Assembly: GCA_002692855.1 (NCBI GenBank)
Contig: NZMJ01000046.1
Location: forward strand, 129,018-193,017
DNA: 64,000 bases
Reading direction: 5' to 3'
Source: Maricaulis sp.
Lineage (GTDB): Bacteria > Pseudomonadota > Alphaproteobacteria > Caulobacterales > Maricaulaceae
The notes under the pieces were generated by a model. The model was not told the DNA's origin. It saw only the letters and a program-made list of their open reading frames with translations, and made no database searches. Both the position numbers and the translations under genes were made by a program. Positions 37,059-46,703 of the stretch are shown piece after piece. Every line of letters begins with the position of its first letter. Position 1 is the first letter of the stretch.

Positions 37059-38222
37059 TCAGGCGAGCAGCACTCCCATCGCGAACAGGATCAGCATCGC
37101 GAAGAGCAGAACAACGAAGTAGAGGATGTCGATCACCACGACGCGCATCAGGGCGAAGAATCGCCCGTGCCCGTAGATCTTCCGGTGCAGCTTGTAGAGA
37201 TAGAAATTGCTCCACACGAAGAAGACCAGAATCCCCCCCGCACCGATCAGCGGGCTCAGCAGGACCAGCGTGGTCATCAGCAGAAACAGGAAAGAGTGGA
37301 AGTGCAGCGATACGACCAGGTGGTCGTAATAGAAGATGCCCCGCCGCCAGAAATGCATCAGCGCCAGCAATAGCGCATAGATCGGGACCAGTGCGAAGAT
37401 GATGCGCGGTGTCCACTCGGCGACCGAGCGCCGCCAGCTTTCCGGTTCCTGGATCACATGCCCGATCCGCTCGGCAAGATAGACGCGCACGGGATAGGGC
37501 AATCCATCCAGCCCGCTGACATCCATACCCTCGGTCGGTTCCGCGTCCGGATAATCCTCCGGCAGCAAGGACTGACGCATGGACAATTCCATTGCGTCAC
37601 GGCCTTCCTGGCGCCTTTGCTCGCGCGTTCTTGAATCCTCGACGTCCTCGCCGTTTTCGGCCGCGTCCTGGTCTGCTTCGACCTGGTTCAGCTGCGCCCG
37701 GACCTGCCCGATTGCGGCTGCGGCTTCGGGATTGTCGACCTGTGCCTCGGCGAGCGCCCGATCCGCCTCAGCCAGCTCTTCGGACCCTGAGCCTGCGCCG
37801 TCCATGAAGCCGCGGGTGAAGTCGTTTGAATCGAGCGAGAAGACGAGAAAGAAGACCAGACTCGCGACGATGAACAGCCGGAAGGGCTGGACATAGCGCG
37901 CACGAACACCGGTCAGGTAATGGCGGGTAACGTGACCGGGGCGAAAGATCAGCGCCGGCAGGGTGCGCCAGAACCGGCCATCGAACGAGAATAGCCCGTC
38001 GAGCACTTCGAGCACCAGCGACCAGACCGGGCGATGGAAGGTGTCAGCCTCTTGCCCGCAGCTGTGGCAGACCGGGCCTTTCAGCGCCGTCTGGCAGTTC
38101 GAGCAATGGCTGGAATCGCCAGCAGGCGGGAAAGCGGAACGCCGCCGCTGATTGCCGGACACCACCGCGTCTGCGGCAATGGCGTCAGTGACTGCGCTGT
38201 CGAGCAGATCATTTCCGGACAT
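37059..38222 (-). CDS. DUF3667 domain-containing membrane protein
   Basis: Zinc-ribbon-like CSNCQTALKGPVCHSCGQ, then GLFSFDGRFWRTLPALIFRPGHVTRHYLTGVRARYVQPFRLF. Confidence 0.85.
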   Translation of the reverse strand: MSGNDLLDSAVTDAIAADAVVSGNQRRRSAFPPAGDSSHCSNCQTALKGPVCHSCGQEADTFHRPVWSLVLEVLDGLFSFDGRFWRTLPALIFRPGHVTRHYLTGVRARYVQPFRLFIVASLVFFLVFSLDSNDFTRGFMDGAGSGSEELAEADRALAEAQVDNPEAAAAIGQVRAQLNQVEADQDAAENGEDVEDSRTREQRRQEGRDAMELSMRQSLLPEDYPDAEPTEGMDVSGLDGLPYPVRVYLAERIGHVIQEPESWRRSVAEWTPRIIFALVPIYALLLALMHFWRRGIFYYDHLVVSLHFHSFLFLLMTTLVLLSPLIGAGGILVFFVWSNFYLYKLHRKIYGHGRFFALMRVVVIDILYFVVLLFAMLILFAMGVLLA

Positions 38223-38289
38223 TGGTCCCTCCCCCCGCTCACGCTAACGCGGGTCGGGGGGAGGGAACAAGCGAGTTCACGCGGCAGGT

Positions 38290-39954
38290 TTAGTGCGACG
38301 CTCCATCGGCGCCTGCCGGATCGACATCGGCGGAATTCACATCCGCAAAGCACAGCCAGCGCGTCCGGTTGATGCGCAGGATGTTGTCGGTCCAGCCCGT
38401 GACATTCGGATTCACCAGCGCCTTGTTGACGTAGAAGACGATCGGGATCAGCGGCATGTCGTCGAGCAGCATCTGCTCGGCTTCCGCCAGGATGCCCGCG
38501 CGCACTTCCATGTCCTGCTCGCGGTTTCCGGCTGCGACGAGCGCGTCATATTCCGGATTGCGGTAGCGCGAATAATTCATCGGGATGGACTGCGTCTCAC
38601 CCAGATAAAGGAAGCTGTAGGGATCGTTGAAATCCGCGATCCAGCCGCCATCGCCGACCTGGAAGTCAGCCGCGCGAAGGTTTTCATAGTGAATTTGCAG
38701 CTCGATCTGCGTAATCGAGACATTCACCCAATCGGCGATGCTCTCCCAGTCCTGCTGCACGACCGGCGCGATGCGCGGATTATCGGCAGACGAACGGTAG
38801 GTGTATTCAAACTCGAGCGGGTTGTCCGGGCCATATCCCGCTTCCATGAGCAGTTCACGGGCACGCGCACGGCGCGCCTCGATCGGCTCGTCAGCCCAGC
38901 GCACACGCGCGTCATTGGTGTAATTTGCGACGCCCGGCGGCACCAGGGAATAGGCCGGCTCCTGACCCGCGCGATAGATCTCGTCCGCGAGGAAGCGGCG
39001 GTCGATCGCCATGCCCAACGCATTGCGCACGCGCACGTCGGCGAAGGTCTCGTCTTCCAGGTTCAACGCGTAATAGACCGTGCCCATATAGGGAGAGACA
39101 CGCACATAATCGGGCGCTTCCTGGCGCAGCCGGTCGATGTGCTGACCCGCGAACTCGTTGTTCAGGTCGATCTCGTTGTTCAGGACGCGGCGGCCTGCGG
39201 CAACGCTGTCGATGGTCGGGTAGTAGAAGATCTCGTCGATGCACACATCCTCATTCGCGTAGAAGCTCTCATTGCGCTCCAGGTGAATGAAGTTGTTCGT
39301 CGACCACTGGACGAGTCTGTAGGGCCCGTTGACGACAAGGTTGCGCGGCTGGATCCACTGATCGCCATACTCTTCCACAACGTGCCTCGGCACGGGGAAG
39401 GTGGTGTAGTGGGTCAGCAGGCCCGGCAGATAGGGCGCCGGATAATTCAGCTGGATTTCCAGCGTCCGGTCATCGACCGCGCGCACGCCGACATTCTCGG
39501 GCGACAGCTGGCCTGTATTCACTTCTTCCGCATTGACGATCGGGTACAGCAACGACGCGTATTGCGACAGCGTTTCGGGATTGAGAATGCGCTGGAAGGC
39601 GTATTCGAAATCACCTGCCGTGACCGGCGTGCCGTCAGACCAGCTCGCATCACGCAGATGGAAGGTCCAGGTCAGACCATCGTCGCTGAACTCGTAGGTC
39701 TCCGCCATTCCGGGGATCGGCTCGGCATTGATGTCCTCGGTGAACAGACCGATGAACATGTCACCGATGATGTTGTTCTCCCAGGTGCCGCTCGCCTTGT
39801 GCGGGTCAAGCGTCAGGGGCTCGCCGGAATTGCCGCGGTGAATGACGACAGAGTCGGACGCCGCCTCATTCCCGCCGCCGCCGCCACAAGCAGCCAGTAC
39901 CAACGCGGAAGCCCCGATGGTCAGGGCGGCAATCATCGAACGTTTGCGGATCAT
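38290..39954 (-). CDS. oppA: Peptide ABC transporter substrate-binding protein
   Basis: Lipobox LAACGGGG; SGEPLTLDPHKASGTWENNIIGDMFIGL...; full SBP_bac_5 architecture. Confidence 0.92.
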   Translation of the reverse strand: MIRKRSMIAALTIGASALVLAACGGGGGNEAASDSVVIHRGNSGEPLTLDPHKASGTWENNIIGDMFIGLFTEDINAEPIPGMAETYEFSDDGLTWTFHLRDASWSDGTPVTAGDFEYAFQRILNPETLSQYASLLYPIVNAEEVNTGQLSPENVGVRAVDDRTLEIQLNYPAPYLPGLLTHYTTFPVPRHVVEEYGDQWIQPRNLVVNGPYRLVQWSTNNFIHLERNESFYANEDVCIDEIFYYPTIDSVAAGRRVLNNEIDLNNEFAGQHIDRLRQEAPDYVRVSPYMGTVYYALNLEDETFADVRVRNALGMAIDRRFLADEIYRAGQEPAYSLVPPGVANYTNDARVRWADEPIEARRARARELLMEAGYGPDNPLEFEYTYRSSADNPRIAPVVQQDWESIADWVNVSITQIELQIHYENLRAADFQVGDGGWIADFNDPYSFLYLGETQSIPMNYSRYRNPEYDALVAAGNREQDMEVRAGILAEAEQMLLDDMPLIPIVFYVNKALVNPNVTGWTDNILRINRTRWLCFADVNSADVDPAGADGASH

Positions 39955-40087
39955 CTTCTAAGGTCTCCCCTTGAATTTCAGTGCCGGCCTGGTTTCGACC
40001 GGACGCAGTTAACGGCGCGAAGCGGTCGACAGCCCCCAACCACTCACGCATAGTTCTTTCTCTGGGGCAGATCATGAACGAGTTTCT

Positions 40088-40681
40088 ATGAACACGCGAT
40101 TACCAATTGCTGCTCTCCTGTTGCTCACGCCTGCTGCAGGCGCACAGGACATCAACGAATCCCCGCTGCAATCCCTGTTTGCCTGCCAGGCCATCACCGA
40201 ATCGGTTGAACGGCTGGCCTGCCTGGATCGGGAAGTGGCTGCACTACGGACTGCGGAGACCGAAGGTGGACTCGTCGCGGTCTCGCGGCGCGAAATCGAG
40301 GCGGCCGAGGAAGCGTCCTACGGCCTGTCGATCCCGAACTTCTCCCTTCCCAGCTTGCCCAGGCTTGGCTTTGGCCGCGGAGACGGCGCTGAAACGACCG
40401 TGACGCGCACATCGACGGGCGGCGAAATCCGCCGTGACTCGCAAGGCCGGATCGAAGAAGTCACCGGCGAGCCGATCGTGGCCGTGCGCCGTGATGCCCA
40501 GCGCCGTTATGTCTTCGAACTCGCCAACGGCCAGCACTGGCGCCAGAACGATGCCACCCGCGTCTTCGTCCCGAACAATATCGAGGGGCATACCGCCGAC
40601 ATTCAAAGCGGCACGCTTGGTTCTCACCTCATGCGTATCGACGACTCGAACCGCTGGTTCCGCGCCGTCCGCATCCAGTAA
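40088..40681 (+). CDS. Hypothetical secreted protein (paralog A)
   Basis: Signal peptide; CQAITESVERLACLDREVAAL; C-terminal WRQNDATRVFVPNN...GSHLMRIDDSNRWFRAVRIQ, similar to the next ORF. Confidence 0.75.
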   Translation: MNTRLPIAALLLLTPAAGAQDINESPLQSLFACQAITESVERLACLDREVAALRTAETEGGLVAVSRREIEAAEEASYGLSIPNFSLPSLPRLGFGRGDGAETTVTRTSTGGEIRRDSQGRIEEVTGEPIVAVRRDAQRRYVFELANGQHWRQNDATRVFVPNNIEGHTADIQSGTLGSHLMRIDDSNRWFRAVRIQ

Positions 40682-40701
40682 TCCCGATCCGGAGCCCGTA
40701 C

Positions 40702-41409
40702 ATGACTCGACTGATCTCCATTCGCACGCTTCTGATCGCCGGGACGGCCCTCACCGGCCTGACCTCTGCGGCGCACGCCCAGAACGCTGATCCCGTGGAC
40801 GCCGTGATTGCCTGCCGGTCGATTGCCGATCCGTCCGCTCGCCTGGCGTGTTTCGACAATTCCGCGACCGATCTGGCCGACGCGCGCATCGCGGGCGATC
40901 TCGTGACGGTCAGCCGCGCCGACGTGGTCGCGGTCGAACGCGACGGCTTCGGTTTCGACCTGCCCAGCATGCCCCGCATCTCGATGTCGCTCTTCGGCAG
41001 CCGTGAGCCCAATGCGCTCGACCCGAGCGCCATCGCCGCTGCGACCGGTGATCAGCCCGCCGCCATCCCGGCACCCGAGCCCGGTTCACCCGCAGCAACC
41101 CGTCCCGCCGCTCCGCGGCCTGCACCGGCTGCCGCTCCGGCCGACGAAGAGGTGACCATTGTGCGCCGCGACGACGACGGCTCCATCGAGGAAATCTCGA
41201 TGGTGATCGAGCGGGTCCGTGAGTACAATTACAACCAGCACCGCTTCTACATGGAGAACGGTCAGGTCTGGCGCCAGCTCGATACCGAGCGCGTTCGCCT
41301 CAACCGCAACAGCGAAAACACCGCCGTCATCCGCCGCGCGACCATGGGCAGCTACCTGATGCTCATCAATGACCGCGGCACCGCGATCCGCGTTATCCGC
41401 GAGGAATAG
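40702..41409 (+). CDS. Hypothetical secreted protein (paralog B)
   Basis: Signal peptide; CRSIADPSARLACFDNSATDL; C-terminal WRQLDTERVRLNRNSENTAVIRRATMGSYLMLINDRGTAIRVIRE. Confidence 0.75.
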   Translation: MTRLISIRTLLIAGTALTGLTSAAHAQNADPVDAVIACRSIADPSARLACFDNSATDLADARIAGDLVTVSRADVVAVERDGFGFDLPSMPRISMSLFGSREPNALDPSAIAAATGDQPAAIPAPEPGSPAATRPAAPRPAPAAAPADEEVTIVRRDDDGSIEEISMVIERVREYNYNQHRFYMENGQVWRQLDTERVRLNRNSENTAVIRRATMGSYLMLINDRGTAIRVIREE

Positions 41410-41429
41410 CGGCACCTTCACCGCAAACG

Positions 41430-41460
41430 AAAAAGCCGCCGGGCGACCGGCGGCTTTTTT
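41430..41460. terminator. Bidirectional terminator between paralog B and oppC
   Basis: AAAAAGCCGCCGGGCGACCGGCGGCTTTTTT; stem with A-tract and T-tract on each side. Confidence 0.85.
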
Positions 41461-41481
41461 GTACTTGGTGCTTGGACGCGG

Positions 41482-42387
41482 TTACCGGTCTTTCGGGTCG
41501 ATCGCGTCGCGCAGGCCGTCGCCGATGAAGTTGAAGCAGAAGAGCGTCAGCATCATCGTCGCGCCCGGGAAGATCAGCGTCCACCAGGCCACTTCCATGT
41601 CCTGCGCCCCATAGGCGATCAGGCGGCCGAGCGAAGTTAGCGGCTCCTGCACACCGAGGCCGAGGAAGCTCAGGAAGCTTTCCGCCAGGATCACGACCGG
41701 GATGGTCAGCGTGGCATAGACCACGACCGGACCCAGCACGTTCGGCACGATGTGCCGGCGGATGATCGACAGGCGGGACACGCCCGCCGCTTCGGCCGCT
41801 TCGACGAATTCCATGCCCCGGAGCGCGATCGTCTGGCCGCGAACGATCCGCGCCATGGTCAGCCATTCGACCGCGCCGATGGCGACGAAGATCAGGATGA
41901 TATTCCGCCCGAACACCACCATCAGGATGATGACGAAGAAGATGAAGGGCAGCGAATAGAGGATATCGACGATCCGCATCATGAACTGGTCGAGGCGACC
42001 GCCGACAAAGCCGGCCGTTGCGCCCCACATGACGCCGATTGCCAGCGACACGCTCGTCGCCACCACGCCCACGGCAAGCGACATGCGCAGACCGATCAGC
42101 ACCCGCGCGAACAAATCGCGGCCCTGCGCGTCGGTCCCGAAGATGTGCAGGTTGTCGAAGGTCGGCGCGAGCCAGACAGCTTCGCGGTAGATCGTTTCGT
42201 GGCTGTGCGGCCAGACCCACGGTCCGACAATTGCCAGGAGCACCATGAGCCCCAGAATCACCATCGAGGTGACGGCGGCGCGGTTGCGCATCAAGCGCGC
42301 GCGCGCATCGTCCCATAGCGAGCGGCCCTTGATGGCGCTCTGTTCGAGAAGCTCGGCGTTGGGATGGGCGTTGGTCGGTGCCATCAC
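41482..42387 (-). CDS. oppC: Oligopeptide ABC transporter permease OppC
   Basis: FGTDAQGRDLFARVLIGLRMSLAVGVVATSVSLAIG; EAAEAAGVSRLSIIRRHIVPNVLGPVVVYATL. Confidence 0.94.
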   Translation of the reverse strand: MMAPTNAHPNAELLEQSAIKGRSLWDDARARLMRNRAAVTSMVILGLMVLLAIVGPWVWPHSHETIYREAVWLAPTFDNLHIFGTDAQGRDLFARVLIGLRMSLAVGVVATSVSLAIGVMWGATAGFVGGRLDQFMMRIVDILYSLPFIFFVIILMVVFGRNIILIFVAIGAVEWLTMARIVRGQTIALRGMEFVEAAEAAGVSRLSIIRRHIVPNVLGPVVVYATLTIPVVILAESFLSFLGLGVQEPLTSLGRLIAYGAQDMEVAWWTLIFPGATMMLTLFCFNFIGDGLRDAIDPKDR

Positions 42388-43316
42388 TCATACCTCACTT
42401 TGGGATTGAGAACGCCGTAGAGCAGGTCTGCCAGCAGGTTCAGTGTGATGATCAGCGTGGCATAGAGAATCACCACACCCATCACGACCGTGTAGTCGCG
42501 CTGCAAGGCCGCGGTCACGAACTGGCGGCCGATACCGGGAAGCTGAAACACCTGTTCGATCACGATCGAACCCGTCACCAGCGCGGCCGAGGCCGGCCCG
42601 AGATAGCTGATCAGCGGCAGGATGGCGGCACGCAGGGCGTGACGCGTGATCACCACCCGCGAAGGCAGGCCCTTGGCATGGGCGGTGCGGATATAGTTTG
42701 AACGCAGCACTTCGATCATGCTGGCACGCATCAGGCGCGAGATGATCGCGATCTGCGGCAGGGCCAGTGTGAAGACCGGGAGGATGAGACGGTCAGGCGT
42801 CATGCCCAGGCGCGGATCCAGACCGCCCGTCGGCAGCCAGCCCAGATAGAGGCCCAGCGTCAACGCCAGCACCGGGCCCATCACAAAGGGCGGGATGGTT
42901 ATCCCGACCATTGCGAATCCCATCACTCCGAAGTCGGTTGGCCTGTTTTGCCTGAGCGCGGCAATTGAGCCGAGGATCGAACCCACGAACAACGCCAGCA
43001 GGATGGATAACCCGCCAATCGTCGCACTCACCGGAAAGCCTTCGGTGATGATCTGCGCGACCGTCTTGTCGCGGAATTTCAGCGACGGCCCGAAATCGAA
43101 CCGCGCCAGATCGGCCATGTAATTGAAATACTGCTCGTGCAGGGGGCGGTCGATCCCGAAATGGGCCTCGACATTGCGGCGCACCTCTTCGGGCATCGGC
43201 CGCTCGGTATCGAACGGACTGCCCGGCGCCGCGCGCATCATGAAGAATGCGACGGTGATGATAATCAGTATGGTCGGTATGGCGACCAAAAGCCGCCGAA
43301 TGATGTAGCCGAACAT
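42384..43316 (-). CDS. oppB: Oligopeptide ABC transporter permease OppB
   Basis: MFGYIIRRLLVAIPTILIIITVAFFMMRAAPGSPF; YIRTAHAKGLPSRVVITRHALRAAILPLISYLGP. Confidence 0.94.
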   Translation of the reverse strand: MFGYIIRRLLVAIPTILIIITVAFFMMRAAPGSPFDTERPMPEEVRRNVEAHFGIDRPLHEQYFNYMADLARFDFGPSLKFRDKTVAQIITEGFPVSATIGGLSILLALFVGSILGSIAALRQNRPTDFGVMGFAMVGITIPPFVMGPVLALTLGLYLGWLPTGGLDPRLGMTPDRLILPVFTLALPQIAIISRLMRASMIEVLRSNYIRTAHAKGLPSRVVITRHALRAAILPLISYLGPASAALVTGSIVIEQVFQLPGIGRQFVTAALQRDYTVVMGVVILYATLIITLNLLADLLYGVLNPKVRYE

Positions 43317-43370
43317 GCCGGGGGGGTTCCTGCCCTGTTTTGCTACAGTTTCATGCTGGTGCCGGACTCG

Positions 43371-43553
43371 TCAATCAAGGGCGGGTTGCAGCACATTTGC
43401 ACCGGCGGCATTCGGAATTGCACCGCGGACTGTCGTAAATCGGGGCTCTTCCGGCGCGGATAAGGCTTGCAGGACAGCCACACACAGCAATAGCCAGACC
43501 GCCCGGCGAACGCGCGCCGACGCGAAGTTCAGCAATTTAATCCATGCCGGCAT
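43371..43553 (-). CDS. Possible small single-TM protein upstream of oppB
   Basis: 60 aa MPAWIKLLNFASARVRRAVWLLLCVAVLQALSAPEEPRF...; no homology known to me. Confidence 0.25.
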   Translation of the reverse strand: MPAWIKLLNFASARVRRAVWLLLCVAVLQALSAPEEPRFTTVRGAIPNAAGANVLQPALD

Positions 43554-43667
43554 GACACGTCCTTCACGGTCTCGGGGCTTCCCTAGCAAGCACCGGACCG
43601 GTAAAGGGTCGGGTGACCGCGACGTGGGGACGTCTGGTAATCAGACTGGCGAGGACGGAAGCCTTTC

Positions 43668-44585
43668 ATGAATTCGAGCACCTTGTGGTGGACCGATTGG
43701 CAATATCGGGACGGCATCGTCTCGGTTCGCAGCACCGGTCAGAAGCTTCCCGTGAAGGGCAAGTTTTTGTGGGTCTGCTTCAACTGGTTCGTCTATTATC
43801 TCTGCATGGAAGCTTGGCGGACCGCGTCCATCGCCCGAAAGGGACCGCGCGTCGCCTTCCTGCCTCATCGACCCCGCCCCTGGTATTTCATCTGGCCGGC
43901 CTTGCATGCTGCCGGGGGCCGGATCGTCTCGGATCCCGAACACGCCGACATCGTCGTCTATTTCGAGGATGCCACCCGCGCCGACGGCCGCGTGGCGCCG
44001 ACCGGTCGCGCCACGTTGAATTTCGGCTGCACCGACGTCACCAAGACCCGCGTCAACACGGTGTTCGAGCAGGTATTTGGCTATCCTCTCCGCGCAGATC
44101 CGGAAACCGGGACCGATCCCGTGGTGGAAAAGTCCGAGATCAATGGCGCGCATGACGGCCGCGTTCGCAATGCGCCCTTCACGCCGGTTGCCGGATCCGT
44201 CTACCAGCGCCTCATCGACAACCGCATCGATGCTGACCGGGTCGAGGATTTCCGCTGCCTCGTCATCGGCGGGAAGATCCCGTTCGGCTTCCTGAAACGC
44301 CGTCCGGTCGAACGCCGCTTCATGAACTTCAACTGCGAAGTCAAACTGACTGAAACCGATGACTGGCTGCTGCCGGGCGAACTCGAAAAGCTCGAGACCT
44401 TTGCTTCGTCGATGAATCTCGATTGGGGGGCGCTCGACGTTCTTCGGGATCGCAATGACGGGCGCATCTATGTCGTGGACGTCAACAAGACCAACATTGA
44501 CCCGCCCATCGCACTGTCGCTGCGTGACAAGCTGTCGGCCACACGGCGCGCGGCCAAGCTGATTCGCGCCATCGCTGACGGCTAA
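43668..44585 (+). CDS. Hypothetical protein with ATP-grasp-like C-terminal motif
   Basis: LDWGALDVLRDRNDGRIYVVDVNKTNIDPP resembles the ATP-grasp catalytic D/N metal-binding strand pair; family by motif only. Confidence 0.6.
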   Translation: MNSSTLWWTDWQYRDGIVSVRSTGQKLPVKGKFLWVCFNWFVYYLCMEAWRTASIARKGPRVAFLPHRPRPWYFIWPALHAAGGRIVSDPEHADIVVYFEDATRADGRVAPTGRATLNFGCTDVTKTRVNTVFEQVFGYPLRADPETGTDPVVEKSEINGAHDGRVRNAPFTPVAGSVYQRLIDNRIDADRVEDFRCLVIGGKIPFGFLKRRPVERRFMNFNCEVKLTETDDWLLPGELEKLETFASSMNLDWGALDVLRDRNDGRIYVVDVNKTNIDPPIALSLRDKLSATRRAAKLIRAIADG

Positions 44586-45355
44586 TCCCGCTCGAGCCGG
44601 ACGCGTATCTCGCGTTCCAGCCGGGCCAGGCGGCGTGCATTCCGCCCCCCGTCTCGGACACCCGCACGGGCCGAGGCTCGGTAATCAAGGCGGGAACCGC
44701 CCGCCTGAGTTTCCCGGATTGCGATGACCACGTCATCGGTCTGGGCGTACCAGAAACTTTCGATCGTCAGTTCGACCATCAACCGGTTTCTCGCCACCGT
44801 CCCGACCCGCCAGCGCGCATCGCGTGCGATGCCCAGAACAGCGTCGAACACGGCCTCCGGCGGCGCGTCGAATTGCACGGCCTCGATCATCATGTCCGGG
44901 TGAAAATCACCCTCCGAAACGCGGTGGGCATGAACGCCGCGCCGCAGGATCAGCGCAGATGTGAAGCCAGGCGGCTGTTCGGCGTCGGTCGTGACTTCCG
45001 TGACGGCAGGATGGGCCGACTGCCGGACCCCGCCGAGCAGGGTCAAGGCAAAAGCCAGAAGCGCAACGACCAGGCTGGCCGCCACGACCCAGCTGCCTTG
45101 CGGCCATTCCCGGTCGTATCGGCGGGCCAGGATCAGCAGGACGCCGCTTCCCGCCGCGATTGCCAGAACCAGGATCGACAAGGCCAGCCCCCAGCTCAGG
45201 GTCAGGGTGTCGAGCGCGTAATGCCCTTCCAGCAGGCCCATCTTGGGCCCGATGGCGCATACGGCGAACCAGACGGGCAAGGCGATCAGCCCGGCGAAAC
45301 TCGCCATCGCGCCGATGTCCAAAAGCAGGTGTCGATGTCGTCCCATCGTCGGCAA
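44582..45355 (-). CDS. DUF1499 domain-containing membrane protein
   Basis: N-terminal TMs; VQFDAPPEAVFDAVLGIARDARWRVGTVARNRLMVELTIESFWYAQTDDVVIAIRETQAGGSRLDYRASAR. Confidence 0.8.
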   Translation of the reverse strand: MPTMGRHRHLLLDIGAMASFAGLIALPVWFAVCAIGPKMGLLEGHYALDTLTLSWGLALSILVLAIAAGSGVLLILARRYDREWPQGSWVVAASLVVALLAFALTLLGGVRQSAHPAVTEVTTDAEQPPGFTSALILRRGVHAHRVSEGDFHPDMMIEAVQFDAPPEAVFDAVLGIARDARWRVGTVARNRLMVELTIESFWYAQTDDVVIAIRETQAGGSRLDYRASARAGVRDGGRNARRLARLEREIRVRLERD

Positions 45356-45385
45356 CCCCCCGGCCTGCCGCTTCGGTCTGGTCCG

Positions 45386-46054
45386 TCAAGGATACAGTCT
45401 TGTGCGCCTCCAAGGCGAATCCGCGTCTTCGCGTACGAATTTCAGCCGGTCGTGCAGACGAAACGGGCGGTCGCGCCAGAATTCGATCTGGATCGGCACC
45501 ACACGGTATCCGGACCAGTTGGGTGGACGCGGAACTGCGCCCAGGCCGAAACGGGCGGCTTCCCGCGCCACAGCCTTTTCCAGTGCAAACCGACTTTCGA
45601 GCGGCTGCGATTGTTTCGAGGCCCAGGCGCCGATGCGGCTGTCGCGCGCCCGGCTCGCGAAATAGGCGTCTGCCTCGGCCGCACTGACCGCTTCGACCGC
45701 TCCGCGAACACGTACCTGCCGCCGCAATGACTTCCAGTGAAAGCACAAGGCCGCCTGCCCGTTCACCGCCAGTTGAGAGCCCTTGGCGCTGTCGGTGTTT
45801 GTGTAGAAAACGAAGCCGGACGGATCGACGTCCTTCAGAAGCACCATACGCAAATCCGGCAGGCCATTTTCGTCGGCCGTTGCCAGCGCCATGGCGTTGG
45901 GGTCATTTGCTTCCTTTGACCGCGCATCGTTCAGCCATTCGGCAAACAGGTCGAACGGCTCGTCGCGATCAAAGATCTCGGAGGCGTTCGCTGCACTCGT
46001 CTCGGCATAGTCCTGCGCAGACGGGCTTGGCGGGATCAGCGGCTTGTCGGCCAA
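45386..46054 (-). CDS. pdxH: Pyridoxamine 5'-phosphate oxidase
   Basis: [45 protein letters not shown]...[15 protein letters not shown]; terminal RRTRLYP. Confidence 0.95.
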   Translation of the reverse strand: MADKPLIPPSPSAQDYAETSAANASEIFDRDEPFDLFAEWLNDARSKEANDPNAMALATADENGLPDLRMVLLKDVDPSGFVFYTNTDSAKGSQLAVNGQAALCFHWKSLRRQVRVRGAVEAVSAAEADAYFASRARDSRIGAWASKQSQPLESRFALEKAVAREAARFGLGAVPRPPNWSGYRVVPIQIEFWRDRPFRLHDRLKFVREDADSPWRRTRLYP

Positions 46055-46146
46055 GGGCGGGCTCCTGTCGGTTTGATGTCAGCGAATCTAGCACGGATGC
46101 GATTTCGTCAACCATTCCGGAAGGGTCGTCGTTCTAGCGTTCCGGA

Positions 46147-46647
46147 ATGCACGCGAAAACGGATCGCATAGAGGCCGCGTATCGAACGCTGGGCCTGCCA
46201 CCCGGAGCCACTCTCAGGGCGGCCAAGGACGCCTTTCGCGAACGTGTAAAATCCCTGCATCCGGATTGCACCCCGCCCACCGACACAACGTTGAGTGCGT
46301 TGTCCGACGCAATTGCCGCGATGCGCTGCCTTGAAAGCCTGTCGCCTCTGACAATTGACCTTGAAGTGACCGCCTCCGCTGCGCTCCGGGGGGCAACACG
46401 GCTCGTATCGCACGGCCTGCGGCGCGATTTTGTCCGCATTCCTCCCGGCACACAGGATGGCTGTGTGCTCGACGCCGTGGGCGATCGCTCGGCGCGAATC
46501 ACCATCCGTGTGCGCGAAGCTGAGGCCCTGCCGATCGCGAATGGTGAAGCGCCTGTCTCGATCGAAACCTTCGTCCGTGACTTTGCAGCGCCCTCTCCGG
46601 CCGCCCGGTTTGCGCGCTGGATCCGTGGACCGCGTTCAGCCGCGTGA
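46147..46647 (+). CDS. Small J-domain protein
   Basis: IEAAYRTLGLPPGATLRAAKDAFRERVKSLHPD (HPD motif), C-terminal DnaJ-like FVRIPPGTQDGCVLDAVG segment. Confidence 0.7.
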   Translation: MHAKTDRIEAAYRTLGLPPGATLRAAKDAFRERVKSLHPDCTPPTDTTLSALSDAIAAMRCLESLSPLTIDLEVTASAALRGATRLVSHGLRRDFVRIPPGTQDGCVLDAVGDRSARITIRVREAEALPIANGEAPVSIETFVRDFAAPSPAARFARWIRGPRSAA

Positions 46648-46703
46648 CGGGCCGCGCCCCGCCGTCTAGGTTCCTTGCGCCTGCCTTCGATCGGATCTGA
46701 ACG

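Noticed and set aside
38293-40053. 586-aa plus-strand ORF
   Set aside because: Fully antisense to oppA; His/Arg/Asp-rich composition typical of GC-rich antisense frames.
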